From the NCBI GenBank assembly GCA_036346255.1, contig CM070639.1, forward strand, positions 7,388,001-7,452,000: a stretch of DNA of 64,000 nt. Reading direction: 5' to 3'. This document shows, in pieces, positions 20,607-32,516 of the stretch. Position numbers and translations under genes: made by a program. Position 1 is the first letter of the stretch. Each line of letters begins with the position of its first letter. The notes beneath the pieces were generated by a model, which saw only the letters and a list, made by a program, of their open reading frames with translations, made no database searches and was not told the origin of the DNA. The stretch is from Ampelocalamus luodianensis. Taxonomy: Eukaryota; Streptophyta; Magnoliopsida; Poales; Poaceae.

Positions 20607-22565
20607 TGTCGGACTCGAGAGTGACACCTCTAAATCCTCTGTGTATTTCTGAACTAGTCCCATGATCAGTAGCTAGTTCACACAGTAAACAGATATGGTA
20701 ACATCTATAAATCGCACAACTTTATTAATAAACAGAGATGATTACAATAAACAACACAGCGAAAGACGAAGAAGAAGTAGTAGAGTCCACTAATCGCCAT
20801 GTGTGTCGATCAGGTAGCGGCCTAGTCGTCGAGATCCACACCGATAGCGAAGTCCTTCTCCTCTGAAATTTGTTTGCATAAAACAAGTATGAGTACAACT
20901 ACCGTGCTCGCAAGTTACACCCAATAATAGAGTTAATGCATGCATGTATATTATCAAAGAAGACTTATAAGGTTATTTGTGCAAATAGCAATATTTGACA
21001 TTTTAAATACAATACTAAGTTCAAAAGCTCAAGTTTTATAATATCTAAAATTGAGTTTTAACTAAAATAATAAAGCTAGTATAGGCACTAACCTAACACT
21101 AACTTAAATACGGGCACCAACCTGGGGCTTCAACCCATAAGTTTTTCTCATGGACACCAATCCATATCATAAACTATTTTACAAGACATTTTGAAAACAA
21201 AACCAAAGTCTAATTCGCGAAAGGCTTTGTTCAGCATGTTCATGATCGTGGACATAGCTATTCAAACAAATTGACACTCTGCAGAGACTATACAGCTTTA
21301 CCCACAAGACACAACTTCTCTAGTTTATTTGGCATCCGTCGATACCACCGCTCACTACCTTAAGTAAACAATCTAGAGCATGTGTCAAGGCCTTTACAAT
21401 GCCACATTCCAAAAGTAGTCCCGCCCGCTAAGGTTTTGCTACCGTAGGCTTCGCACCAAATGGTAACCCCCTCTTGCGCCATGTGAGTATTAACAATAAG
21501 TCTTCATGATATCCACACAATCGGATGGCACAACCACATTGAAACATTGCAAATTAGTTAGCCAGGTCCTGCCCATACAGGACATGTTGTAGTACGAATT
21601 TGGCTTAACAATCCGCAGCTCGCAGACCAATCCTTAATTGACTGGACGACTTCCAAAACAATCCCTAGGCCTCAAACATTCGCTGAATTGAGCCTGTGCA
21701 TAAAGTTGCACCCACCATCTATCCATTTCGCTCAAGTCCAAACCAGTCTTTTATTTTTCAGAATCATTTACAAACTTCTATGGCACACCAATGCTATGGA
21801 TACAATTTAAACAACATTTGATTTTTGGCTAAAAATTCCCAAATCAAATATTTTTGGGTCTAAGCATGACTAAGCGAATTTTTTTTCTAAAATGTTCTAG
21901 TCCATACTATTGCATAAACTAGATTTTCATCTAAGGTGTCAAGGTATGTTTGATTCAATGTCAAAGTTAGCGGCATAAAGGATTTAGGCATAACTATAAT
22001 TTAAAAACAGGTATTTAACTTACATTGAATAGAAATAAGCATGCAATAGTAATTGAAAACATAACTTAAATAATTTGAAATAATAGGATCAACATGGTCA
22101 AAGGTATAACTTGCCTTGCTCAATTATTAATTTGCTCTCAAACGACGTCGAAGTCTGACTCTCCGAAGTCGTCGAAATCTATACAAAAAATAAGTCAAAT
22201 TCAAATAAGATTCAAATGAACTCCAAATTAAATAATTTTGGTTTAGATGGCTAGATATTGATTTTAAACAAATTTAGAAATTTGAATGGGCTTAATTAGA
22301 GTTCGGATGCAAAAGATATGAGCTTTGGAAGATTGAAATTACATGAAATAATGAAAATCATAATTCCATGAATTTACTAAATTACTTTTCTACTAAAAAA
22401 ATCGATTAATGATGTCAGTTGACGTCAGCAAGGATTAATCAACCGAAAAGAAAAGAAAAAAGGAAATAGAAATTCCCCTAACATGTGGGACCCACAGTCA
22501 GCGAGATGGCCCACGGTGGACTAGGTTCACCGAGCCGGTTTAGGATTGCGAATTTAGATCTGCCA

Positions 22566-25500
22566 TGTCAGACCCGGGAGTAATTCTCCCAGATCCTCTG
22601 TGCATTTCTGAACTAGTCCCATGATCAGTAGCTAGTTCACACCGTAAACAAATATGGTAACAAATTCATGTCACAACTTTATTAATAATCAACAGAGTTT
22701 ATTACAAAAGAGGCTTACAGCCAACAATAAAGAACACAGCGGAAGACGAAGATGTAGTAGGGTCGACAATGCGCCACAGCAATCGATCAGTAGCGGTAGT
22801 CGCCACGTTCCACACCGGTGAAGTCCTTCTCCTCTCAAATTTTGTTTGCATAAAGCAAGTATGAGCACAACTTCCGTGCTCGCAAGTTACACCCACAAGT
22901 AATGAATGACATGCATATATGGATGTAACAAGGATGGCTTATGGGTTGATTTGTATAAAGTAGCATTTTCTTTAAATACTTGTACTAAGTTCTAAAGCAG
23001 TTAATCTATAACTACAAATTATTTTATAAATTCTCAGTTTTATAGTCAAATAACATTCACACATGAATGGTGAAGGATACCCTCCTATCACATGGCTTCC
23101 TGCCCAAATTCCCGATTGGATATAAATCCAAATCATTTTATAAAGTTATTTGAAAATAAAACCAAAGTCTAACTTTGAGTAGTTCTGCTAGCATGTCCGT
23201 AACCGTGGACACGGCTATTCGAATAGTTTTACGCTCTGCAGAGGTTGTACAACTTTACCCACAAGAGATAATCGACTTTTACTGTCCGTCTGACACACTT
23301 CCGAAGGTGTGCGACTAAGTGATTATCACGAGGCCTTTACAATGCGCCATTCCACATGCAGCTTACCTCGCTAAGGTTTCGCCACCCCCTTTGGAATAAA
23401 GACCTCCGGGCTCGGGCCCCCTCTTGCGCTAGGTGGGACTAACATAAGTCGTAACATGACTACCCATTGCATCTGTAGGGAACAACCACGGTGAAACATT
23501 GCAGATTAATTAGCCAGGTCCTGCCCATACAAGACATGTGGTGGTACGGTAAGGCATAGCATCATGCGCTCGAAGACCGGTCCTTAACTAACTTGGGCAA
23601 CTTTTCAACAAAACCCATGGGTCTCAACCATACCCGATTGAGCCCGTCAGGAACATGCACCCTCCAAACATCCATTATGCCCAAGTCCAAACCCATTTTC
23701 ATTTTATTTTCCAGGTAAAAGCATTTATAAACCTCCTATGGTAAAACAATACCATAGAACCAATTTAAATCAAATTTGGAAGATTTGGCTAAAATTTCTC
23801 AAATACAAGATTTGATCTAAGCATTGGCTAAGCATATGGTTAATTTTAGTATCACTTTGCCTAATGGTGACCGGGTATTCACGTTCAATATTCAAATTGG
23901 CTATACAAGGAAGATTGGATTAACTAGGTAATTAAAACAGGGAATTAAAATAATTGTATAAACATATGCATGCAGTAATAATTTAAAACAGAATGTAAAT
24001 AGTTTGAAATAATGGGGTCAATATGATCAAGGGTATAACTTGCCTTGCTTGCGGTGATGTTGTTTTCCTTAACAGATCAACTGGTACTAGGGTGACGTTG
24101 TTTTTCTTAACAGGTCACCTAGTACTCACAAGTACTTTCTCCAAGTGTACAATCACGCTGATCATACAGTCAAAATCAATCCTCTTATGTTGCTCTTCAA
24201 TCGGCGTCGAAATCTGACTCTCCGAAGTCGTCGAAATCTAATCGTGAAAATACGACAAATTCAACTCAAATTCAAATAAATTCAAAAAAACAGATCAAAA
24301 TAACTCCAAATAGAAACATTTTGGTTTAGTTAGCTAGATAATAATTTTATATGAATTTACAAATTTGAATGGACTAAATCGGAGCTGGGATTCAAAAGAT
24401 ATGAATTTTAGAAGTTTGAAATTACATGAAATAATAAATTAGGGTTTAAAGGAGTTATTGGTCAAATGAACCCAAAATTAAATAATTTTGGTTTAGATGG
24501 CTAGATCTTGATTTTATATGAATTTGGGAATTTGAATCGACGAAATCGGAGTTCGTATGAGGGAGAACGAACCCCGGGAAGTTTTAAATCTGAATAAACC
24601 CTAAAATCAGATTTTATTGAATTTCTTGATTTATTTTTCGAAAGGAAAATCGGTTTAATGCGCAAGATGACATCAGCAGCTGATTTTCGGAATTTAAATG
24701 AATTTAAAGAATTTTCGACACGCGGGTCCCACGTGTCATAGACACGGTCCACATGGACCGAGTCCATGGGACTGCTGGCTCGGGGGCTGGGGATAGGTGG
24801 CACACGCGTGCGCACGTGTCATCCACGTGGGCGAGCCGTGTCAGCGTGAGGGCAAGGTGGCGCCTACATGGCGCGCGCGTGGCAGTGATGTGGCGACGCC
24901 ACGTCAACTTGTGGCCGGCGGCGCTACGGCATCGTGCCCGCCGGTGAACGGTGGTGATAGGGCCTCCGGCGAGGGCACCAGGAGAACGAGTGGGCTTCAC
25001 TGAGTTGGGTGCTTACCTCGGATGCACGGGGATGTGAAGAATTCGCCGGCGGTGAGGTAAGAGGCGGAGGTGTGGCTCGAGCTCCGGTGAGGAAGGTGCT
25101 CCGGTGAGCCTTGGGCCGAGTGAGTGAGCGCCCCGTGTCCGCGGAGGTGTCGCGAAGCCGGAGGTGCGGACGAAGTGGGCGGAGGGGCCTTAGTGGCGGC
25201 GGAATCGAAGATGGATGGAGCTTCGGCCGGCGGTGATGAAAATCAAAACACGGGCGCTAGAAGAGGGGAGGTGAGCGGTGGTTGGCGGCGACGAGATGCG
25301 GAGGCCGAGGTGGAGCTGCCGCTCTATTTAAAGGGGCGCGGGTGAGGTCGGAGCGTCGTGCGGCGCAAGAAGATCGCGCGAGTTTGCCGGCGGAGATCGA
25401 GGTAATTAGGGCCGGAGGTGGAGGAAAAATGCCGGTAACGGGCGAGGCATGAAACACGGGCTTCAATGCGCGCCTTCACGTGCGAAGAGGGGGAGGGAAT

Positions 25501-26204
25501 CGCGGCGTTGATGGAGCTCGCGAGGCGCGGTAATGGCGGCGGCTCGGCGAAGAAGAAAGGCGCTAAGAAGAAAACGCGGGGGGGGCGGAGGGTTGCGGGC
25601 CGTCGGATTTCCATCCGATGGTGCGGAGGGGCGGGGTGGCGTGGGGCGCATGTTAACCGTCCCATGGGGATCGGGCGGTGGGGCGAGAGAGTGGAGAGAG
25701 GAGTGCGGCGCGCGCTGCGGGCGAGTGGGCCGGAAGCGGGAGGAGGAAATGGGCCGGACGAGGTTTCGGCCCAAAGGGTATTAGGGTTTTCAAATTGATT
25801 TTCTAATTAATTTAATTTCAGAAAATTAAAAAGGGCTTTAGAAAGTAGCAATTTAAATCCAAAAATTCTGAGAAAATTCACAGAAATTCCCTGAGTTATT
25901 TTGGACTTAAATAAAATAGTTCCAACTTAAAGTTGGCTATAGTTTTTGCACATAAATTATTTTGGCTTTGAAATAATTAGGAAAAAGCTTTTAAAAACTC
26001 AGGAAATTCCAGAAATTAATTGAATTTTTATTTTTAAGATAAAACCAAATAAGACTTCAAGAACTTCAAATAAATTTTACTTTTTGACTTTTAAAACTCC
26101 AGAAATTCAAATGAAGCAATTAAACTCTATCAGATTTTTAGAAGATCTAGTAAAATATTAATTTTATTTATTTTATTTTGGTAACAGCACTTTGGGATGT
26201 TACA
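22566..26204 (-). mobile_element. Intact gypsy solo LTR inserted in a relative of its own family
   Basis: It is flanked by TGCCA on both sides (22561-22565; 26205-26209), a perfect 5-bp duplication. It runs TGTCAGACCCGGG... to ...GGATGTTACA on the plus strand, so it is transcribed on the minus strand. Length is 3639 bp, long for an LTR. The GC-rich third at 24.7-25.8 kb produces many chance ORFs on both strands; none matches a known domain. Confidence 0.9.
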
Positions 26205-26803
26205 TGCCACGCGGGCATTGACGTGGCAGCCACGCGGGTGACACGAGGTGCGAGGGCTGAGGTGGCTGTCAACGGGGCGATGATGTGGTCTGCCATGTCA
26301 CTAGATGACGATGAGGCCTCGGGTTCGTATGGTAACAACGAACGGCGGCTCGCCGGCGGCAGTGAGTGATCACAAAAGAGAGAGGGGACAATGCTGATCA
26401 TAATGCTCACCAAAGATGCGAGGAGGCACGGCATTTTGGTCGTCGGCGACGAGGATTAGCAGCGGCGTGCTCTAGGTCTCCGACGAAGTGGCGCTCCTGT
26501 GGTTCTCCGATGAAGTGAGTGCGCACGGGGTAGACGACGTCGGGGCGATGCCGAGGGTGGGGTTGTTGGCGTCGATGAACCTTTGCCGGCACTAGAAACG
26601 AAGAAACAAGGAGCTCCACTGGTCGGCGAGAAAACTCGAAATACCGGCGATTGAGAGGGAGAGGAGAGGGAGGATCTACGGGGATGGGTTGAGGAAGAGG
26701 ATGCGCACCTGGTGCTCCCTTTTATAGGGGCCGAGGGGCACCATCCGAGGAGATCGTGTGTGCGAAGAACACGACGGCCGTTGAGGATTTCCGGCGGAAC
26801 AGG

Positions 26804-27772
26804 TGATGAACCCCGAAGGTCCTATTGTTGGCCCAATCTTTCGATGAGAAGATACGTTCGGTAGTAGTCGCTCAACTCTCACGATCCTAACTACGAACCC
26901 GCAAGGCCCGAAACCACGCAATCGCTGAACTGCTCGACAAGTCGTTATCAACCGTGCACGAATACCCGGTTGACCTGACCACAAAGGTCGATTCCTGCAT
27001 ACACCGAAGAAGCACGCAAGAACAAGATAAATAAGCAATTCGAAATTGCAAATATGAATTGAAATATTTGAATTGAGTTGTGATTCTAAATAAGGATCTT
27101 AATTGGGTGGTCTAGTCGACACACGCAAAAGATACAAGTTGCAACGAAGGCAAACTAAACATAAACAAAATCCAAGAAAACTAGAGGGGTGCGACCTCCT
27201 TAAATAGGGGATGAGGAGCCACACATCTAATAGAACTAAGGGGGTGGGACTAATCTCATGGGTTATTGTTCATGTGAACAGTAACTGCACCCCCAGGTGG
27301 TCCACCGGCAGATGGGCCAAGTTCAGTATGATTACAATGCCCAGATTGGCCCAAACAAGTGATATGATATCTTCTTTTGATGATTGCGATCAGTCCAGAA
27401 GGAATTTGAATATGAGGCCAGATCCGTTTGAAAGAGGACGAGATAATCTTTCAATCAAGTACTCATGGACCTCAAACGGAGTTCGTATGCGAAAGTTATG
27501 CCTGTTTTAAGTTGATGCTGTCAGGCTGATTCTAGAGGCCGAACTGGATTCCAAAACAGTCCACTCGAATCGCTTGCTTGTCTTGGACCAAAAGTGGCAT
27601 GGTGCTGCACATATATATTTCATCATTAGGTAGCATCATATAGTTCATATAATATAAAGACACTCCTAAAAACGAGCTCACCTTATAATTTAAGTGAAGT
27701 GTACAAGCTCTTGTATTTGGAACAGCAAGCATAGCAAATTTGATTGTATCTATAGGGGTCATGTCCTCATCA
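26804..27772 (-). repeat. 3' LTR of the gag-only element
   Basis: Direct copy of 31276-32227. The main differences are small indels (for example an extra AAATATTTGAATTG stretch near 27060) and scattered substitutions. Confidence 0.9.
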
Positions 27773-29730
27773 TCCTCCCCTTCTTGAAAACAAAGCCGTC
27801 CTCGGCTTTTGATAGACTGAGAATAGGGTAACAAAGAAGTCAAGGTGTATGCATGGTATATGTATATGTCATCCGTTTTAACAGTTCTTCGTTGTTGCAC
27901 AATTAATATTATAAAATAGCAGCGATCATAAAACCTCATTGTATTATTACTCCAATAATAATCATATATGCTAATGAGCAAAACGAAATTTCTCACATAG
28001 TAATTATTGCAACTAGTTTTGCAAATATAAGTGAAGTATTTATGCAATTCAACTATCTGAAGTTGTAAACTTGTAGTGGTAGCACATATAGGCAAATCTA
28101 CAACTTTTGGAATCAAACAAAGTTCATTCATATTATCATATTTCAATCGAGCAATAGGAAATTCATCTAGCAAGGATGAAAAGATGTGTAAATTCTTCCA
28201 TACTTCGACATAATGATGCAGATTGTCCATACTAGATGGTGCAATAAGAGATGAACACATGGGTATTAAATGATCACTAAATTTTAATTTTCTCTCATAA
28301 TGAACAAGATTCGACACATAAGAATTGTTGTTCAAAACAGCAAGCTTCAATTCATCAATGTAATCACAAGTTATGCATATTCGATAAATAAGAAATTGAT
28401 TGTCTATACCATAATCTCCAATCAAATTAAACTTATACCCAGGGGTGTAGGCACTAGACAAACATTTTGAACATGCGATTTCATAAACTTTCTCCATAGC
28501 ATGTGACAATTTCATAGGTGAATCCAACATAATGTAATACAAAGAATCAGTAGGAGAAATTCTAGTCAAGACTTCTTTATGTCTAACCAATTCCACATGA
28601 TCATTATATGTGATTAACTCATCACATGAATCACTCAAAACAGTAGGCAATTCAATAATTTCATCACATGGTGCACTCAAGTCGGCAGGTAAATCAACAA
28701 TTTTATCATATGGTGCACTCAAATCAATGCAGTCTGTATTCTCTACTTGAAATATGTGCATATCAGAATTGTTTTCCACTAATTTTTGCTCTAAAATAGC
28801 ATGAACAGTGGACAATTGTAGTTCTTCACAAGCATACTCACCTTGAGTGATGATAGCACTATAATCTTTACCTTTTTGGCTCTCCACAGATGATGTAGGT
28901 GCATCTATCTCCTCATCTTCCTTCTCAACCAATGGAGTTGATGGTTCAATCAGCTCATTCTCCTCTTTGGCATGGTTCTCAACTTCCTGCAAATTGTTAG
29001 TCACAGAAAAAGACACAAACATAGGTTTGTTCTCATGTTCCCTATCATCAAGCATTCTCAATTTCTCCTCAATCTGACGTTCAACCTTACAAGCAAGTAT
29101 AAACAAATGAGGGAGGGAATTATATTCTTTGTGAATAAGAATGTCCTGAATTTCTTGATTAAGCCCACTTAAGAATCTATTCTCTGTAGCTTCAGCATGT
29201 TCCTTTAAGCCACAACGCAACAAACGAGTTTTCAATTCATGATAGTATTCTCTTACAGTTCTACTACGTTGTTTTAAACGTTGTAATCTAGCTAACAAAT
29301 AATCAGCATGATTTTTAGGAACAAATTCATCTCTCAAAAGTTTCTTTAATGCATGCCATGTTTGAGGCACTCTTCCATGTCTACGTAGATGCTTCCACCA
29401 AAGCATTGCATCTTCAATAAAAATACTAGTGGCAGCTTTAATCTTTTGCCTATCAGACAAATCATAATATTCAAATTCTTTGTCTAAAGCTATCTCCCAG
29501 TCAGTATAGGCATCAGGATCAAATTTACCAATAAAAGAAGGCATAGTGAGTTTAGTTTTACCAGACGTACTATCACATTCATGTACCTCTCGTGATGGAT
29601 AATCGCGTCTCAAGCGTGCATCTCCCTCGTGGACTATCTTGCGCTCCCGTTCAATAGCTCGAAGAAGACGTGAATCTATCTTGTAATCATCCCGTGAACC
29701 TGCCATAGTTAGTAGAAAACAAGGGAACAA
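27532..29730 (-). CDS. Retrotransposon Gag-like protein (732 residues)
   Basis: The likely start is Met at 29706 (MAGSRDDYK); an upstream in-frame Met at 29730 adds eight residues. Residues about 70-210 are a Retrotrans_gag (capsid-like) domain: KLTMPSFIGKFDPDAYTDWE, ATSIFIEDAMLWWKHL, VRVREYYHEL-like and FLSGLNQEIQDIL. There is no CCHC zinc knuckle, unusual for a plant Gag. The rest (about 250-640) is acidic with repeats of DLSAPCDEI/DLPADLSAPYDKI type. The frame then runs without a stop through the polypurine tract (GEDDED) and about 80 codons into the 3' LTR. The product would package element RNA and depend on proteins of an autonomous gypsy relative. Confidence 0.75.
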   Translation of the reverse strand: MFPCFLLTMAGSRDDYKIDSRLLRAIERERKIVHEGDARLRRDYPSREVHECDSTSGKTKLTMPSFIGKFDPDAYTDWEIALDKEFEYYDLSDRQKIKAATSIFIEDAMLWWKHLRRHGRVPQTWHALKKLLRDEFVPKNHADYLLARLQRLKQRSRTVREYYHELKTRLLRCGLKEHAEATENRFLSGLNQEIQDILIHKEYNSLPHLFILACKVERQIEEKLRMLDDREHENKPMFVSFSVTNNLQEVENHAKEENELIEPSTPLVEKEDEEIDAPTSSVESQKGKDYSAIITQGEYACEELQLSTVHAILEQKLVENNSDMHIFQVENTDCIDLSAPYDKIVDLPADLSAPCDEIIELPTVLSDSCDELITYNDHVELVRHKEVLTRISPTDSLYYIMLDSPMKLSHAMEKVYEIACSKCLSSAYTPGYKFNLIGDYGIDNQFLIYRICITCDYIDELKLAVLNNNSYVSNLVHYERKLKFSDHLIPMCSSLIAPSSMDNLHHYVEVWKNLHIFSSLLDEFPIARLKYDNMNELCLIPKVVDLPICATTTSLQLQIVELHKYFTYICKTSCNNYYVRNFVLLISIYDYYWSNNTMRFYDRCYFIILIVQQRRTVKTDDIYIYHAYTLTSLLPYSQSIKSRGRLCFQEGEDDEDMTPIDTIKFAMLAVPNTRACTLHLNYKVSSFLGVSLYYMNYMMLPNDEIYMCSTMPLLVQDKQAIRVDCFGIQFGL

Positions 29731-31275
29731 ATCGCAGTGTATATGTCCCTATGAACTACTAGGTTCTGGACTTTTCAACAGTCGCTCACACTCAAGCTTT
29801 TACCAAGTTCTTACAAGCTATTACCAATGTAGCAAGGAAGTGGTACAACCGGTGGCTGGTTCGTGATACTCTCACCTGTGAATAGTCCAACGATTGTGAG
29901 GAATGACACCTGCTGAGTTAGTAGGAAGTGGAGCTTGGAAGACTTTCAATATGGTAACAAGGATCAGCAATAATCAAATCAGTTAATGCAAGTTGAAAGA
30001 TTATTCAAAGTACTAGCCAATGTTGCTGATCCTAGCCTAATCAAAACTAGCTAATCAAAGCCCTATGTAGAGAAGTGTATGTACGCACACGCAACGATCA
30101 ATGTGACTAGATGCAAGCAAGTGAAAGCCTCACAACAAGTGTTAGGAGAGACGCTAGCTAACTACTCAAACTTCTTTCTAAGGGCACAAGATTGTTCGCG
30201 TGATGTAGAGCACAAAGACAACAATATCGATGCACGCAAACAGCCCTCTAGATTGAGCAGAAATAATAGCTAATCTCAAACGATGAAAAAAAAACAAAGT
30301 TTTATATGGCTTATATATGTTTGTTTGAAAGGTTTCGATGAGATCTACAACTTTTCAGTTGAGGCGAAGTCCAAATTCCGAAAGGAAGACTGAAAGAAAT
30401 GGAAAAAACAAAAATCGAAAATTTGCGACGCGCTTTCGAGGCCGAAGATGGCCGATTTTGGGGAACCTGGAGGGCGACTAGTGGCTTATATTGAAAATAT
30501 GCACCTCATCATTAGCTTCGAAACGAGCACAAGAACATCAAAAACGGACACCGTATTCAAAGGTTATACCCGTTTTACTGAAGGTGTCTCGGATACGGAA
30601 TCCTACTCGAACTCGAAACCGTCTCGGGTTTAAATTTGAAACTGCTATATCTTTGAAACCCGTGAGCCAAACTTGCTGAATTTTTTTGTGGAAGCTTTTG
30701 GTTATATGTAGAAGGTCTCCACCAATTTTCATGCACTTTTCTGTTCTCTTTTCTTTTTCTTCTTTTTTTTACCACGGCTTTTGTTCTATGCGGCTGCCTC
30801 TTTCTCCTTCTAATATTTGGTCGGCCCTAAGGTTTTTTGTAAGTCGCAAATAACACCAATTCTCCCAAAAGATCACAGCAACCCTCTTTTTTTCAAATGA
30901 ACAACAGTACGTATTTTCTATTTTTTGGTGCGGATTAGAGGAGTTCTAACCCATGAATTTTCTGTTTTAGATGCAAAAACTAAAAACACTAAACAAATGA
31001 TCAAGCAACGCGAAGGAAAACACGAGAAGCAATCTATACAATGACCAACTAGACAATAACTAGAACTAAAGATCAGCAACTAGACACGACGATGCAACCA
31101 ATGATTCAACAAGCAAAATACCGAAAACAAAATTGCAATGGCTCAAAGGGATTCGGACAGGGATGATAGATGCAATAATTTTTTTGGGCAATTTTCTGGA
31201 CTCTAGGTATGAAAAACGAATCTACTACTAGAAAACTGGAAATTCTCACCAATCAACTGAAGCTCTGATACCACC

Positions 31276-32227
31276 TGATGAACCCCGAAGGTCCTGTTGT
31301 TGGCCCGATCTTTCGATGAGAAGATACGTTCGGTAGTAGTCGCTCAACTTTCACGATCCTGGCTACGAACTCGCAAGGCCCGAAACCACATAATCGCTGA
31401 ACTGCTCGACAAGTCGTTATCAACCGTGCACGAATACCCGGTTGACCTGACCACAAAGGTTGATTCCTGCATACACCGAAGAAGCACGCAAGAACAAGAT
31501 AAATAAGCAATCCGAAATTGCAAATATGAATTGAGTTGGGATTCTGAATGAGGATCTTAATTGGGTGGTCTAGTCGACACACGCAAAAGATACAAGTTGC
31601 AACGAAGGCAAACTAAATATAAACAAAATTCAAGAAAACTAGAGGGGGTGCGACCTCCTTAAATAGGGGATGAGGAGCCACACATCTAATAGAACTAAGG
31701 GGGTGGGACTAATCTCATAGGTTACTATTCATGTGAACAGTAACTGCACCCCCAGGTGGTCCACCGGCAGATGGGCCAAGTTCAGTATGATTACAATGCC
31801 CAGATTGGCCCAAACAAGTGACATGACGTCTTGTTTTGACAATTACGATCAGTCCAGGAGGAATTTGAAGATGAGGCCAGATCCGTTTGAAAGAGGACGA
31901 GATAATCTTTCAATCAAGTACTCGTGGACCTCAAACGGAGTTCGTATGCGAAAGTTATGCCTGTTTTAAGTTGATGTCATCGGGCTGATTCGAGGCCAAA
32001 CCGATTCCAAAACAGTCCACTCGATCGCACTTGTCTTGGACCAAAAGTGGCATGGTGCTGCACATATATATATTTCATCATTAGGTAGCATCATATAGTT
32101 CATATAATATAAAGACACTCCTAAAAACGAGCTCACCTTATAATTTAAGTGAAGTGTACAAGCTCTTGTATTTGGAACAGCAAGCATAGCAAATTTGATT
32201 GTATCTATAGGGGTCATGTCCTCATCA
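31276..32227 (-). repeat. 5' LTR of the gag-only element
   Basis: Starts TGATGAACCCCG and ends CCTCATCA, next to the primer-binding site at 31261-31273. Confidence 0.9.
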
Positions 32228-32516
32228 ACGGGTGCGGAGAAGAGGGGATAAGGCCGGGGTGGTTGCAGCGGAATAAGGGGATGACAATGCGCACACAGGC
32301 GCGAAGAAAGGGGAAGGGAGTTGGTAGTTGCGCAAAGCTTCGTGAACTGGTCATGGCGGCTACGTCGGGTGGGGAAGAAAGCCGGAGGTGAAAGATGATG
32401 ACGTGGGCGTTGCGAGAACCACGTGTCGGTGATAGGAACGAAAGGAAAAAGGAGCGGGTTTGTTTAGGCCGTTCGATTTAGATCGGACGGTCCACACCGC
32501 TTGGGACGTTCGGATC

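Larger units (their letters stand above)
26804..32227 (-). mobile_element. Gag-only, non-autonomous LTR retrotransposon
   Basis: LTRs of 969 bp (26804-27772) and 952 bp (31276-32227) are nearly identical, start TGATGAACCCCG and end CCTCATCA. The flanks ACAGG (26799-26803) and ACGGG (32228-32232) are a 5-bp duplication with one change. On the minus strand the primer-binding site TGGTATCAGAGCT (31273-31261) is complementary to initiator tRNA-Met and lies 2 bp inside the 5' LTR. A polypurine tract AAGAAGGGGAGGA abuts the 3' LTR near 27773. Between them is one long gag-like ORF and no protease, reverse transcriptase, RNase H or integrase. Confidence 0.9.

Noticed and set aside
24501..25798. Several 60-110-codon ORFs on both strands
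   Set aside because: They lie in the GC-rich third of a gypsy LTR, overlap each other and show no domain.
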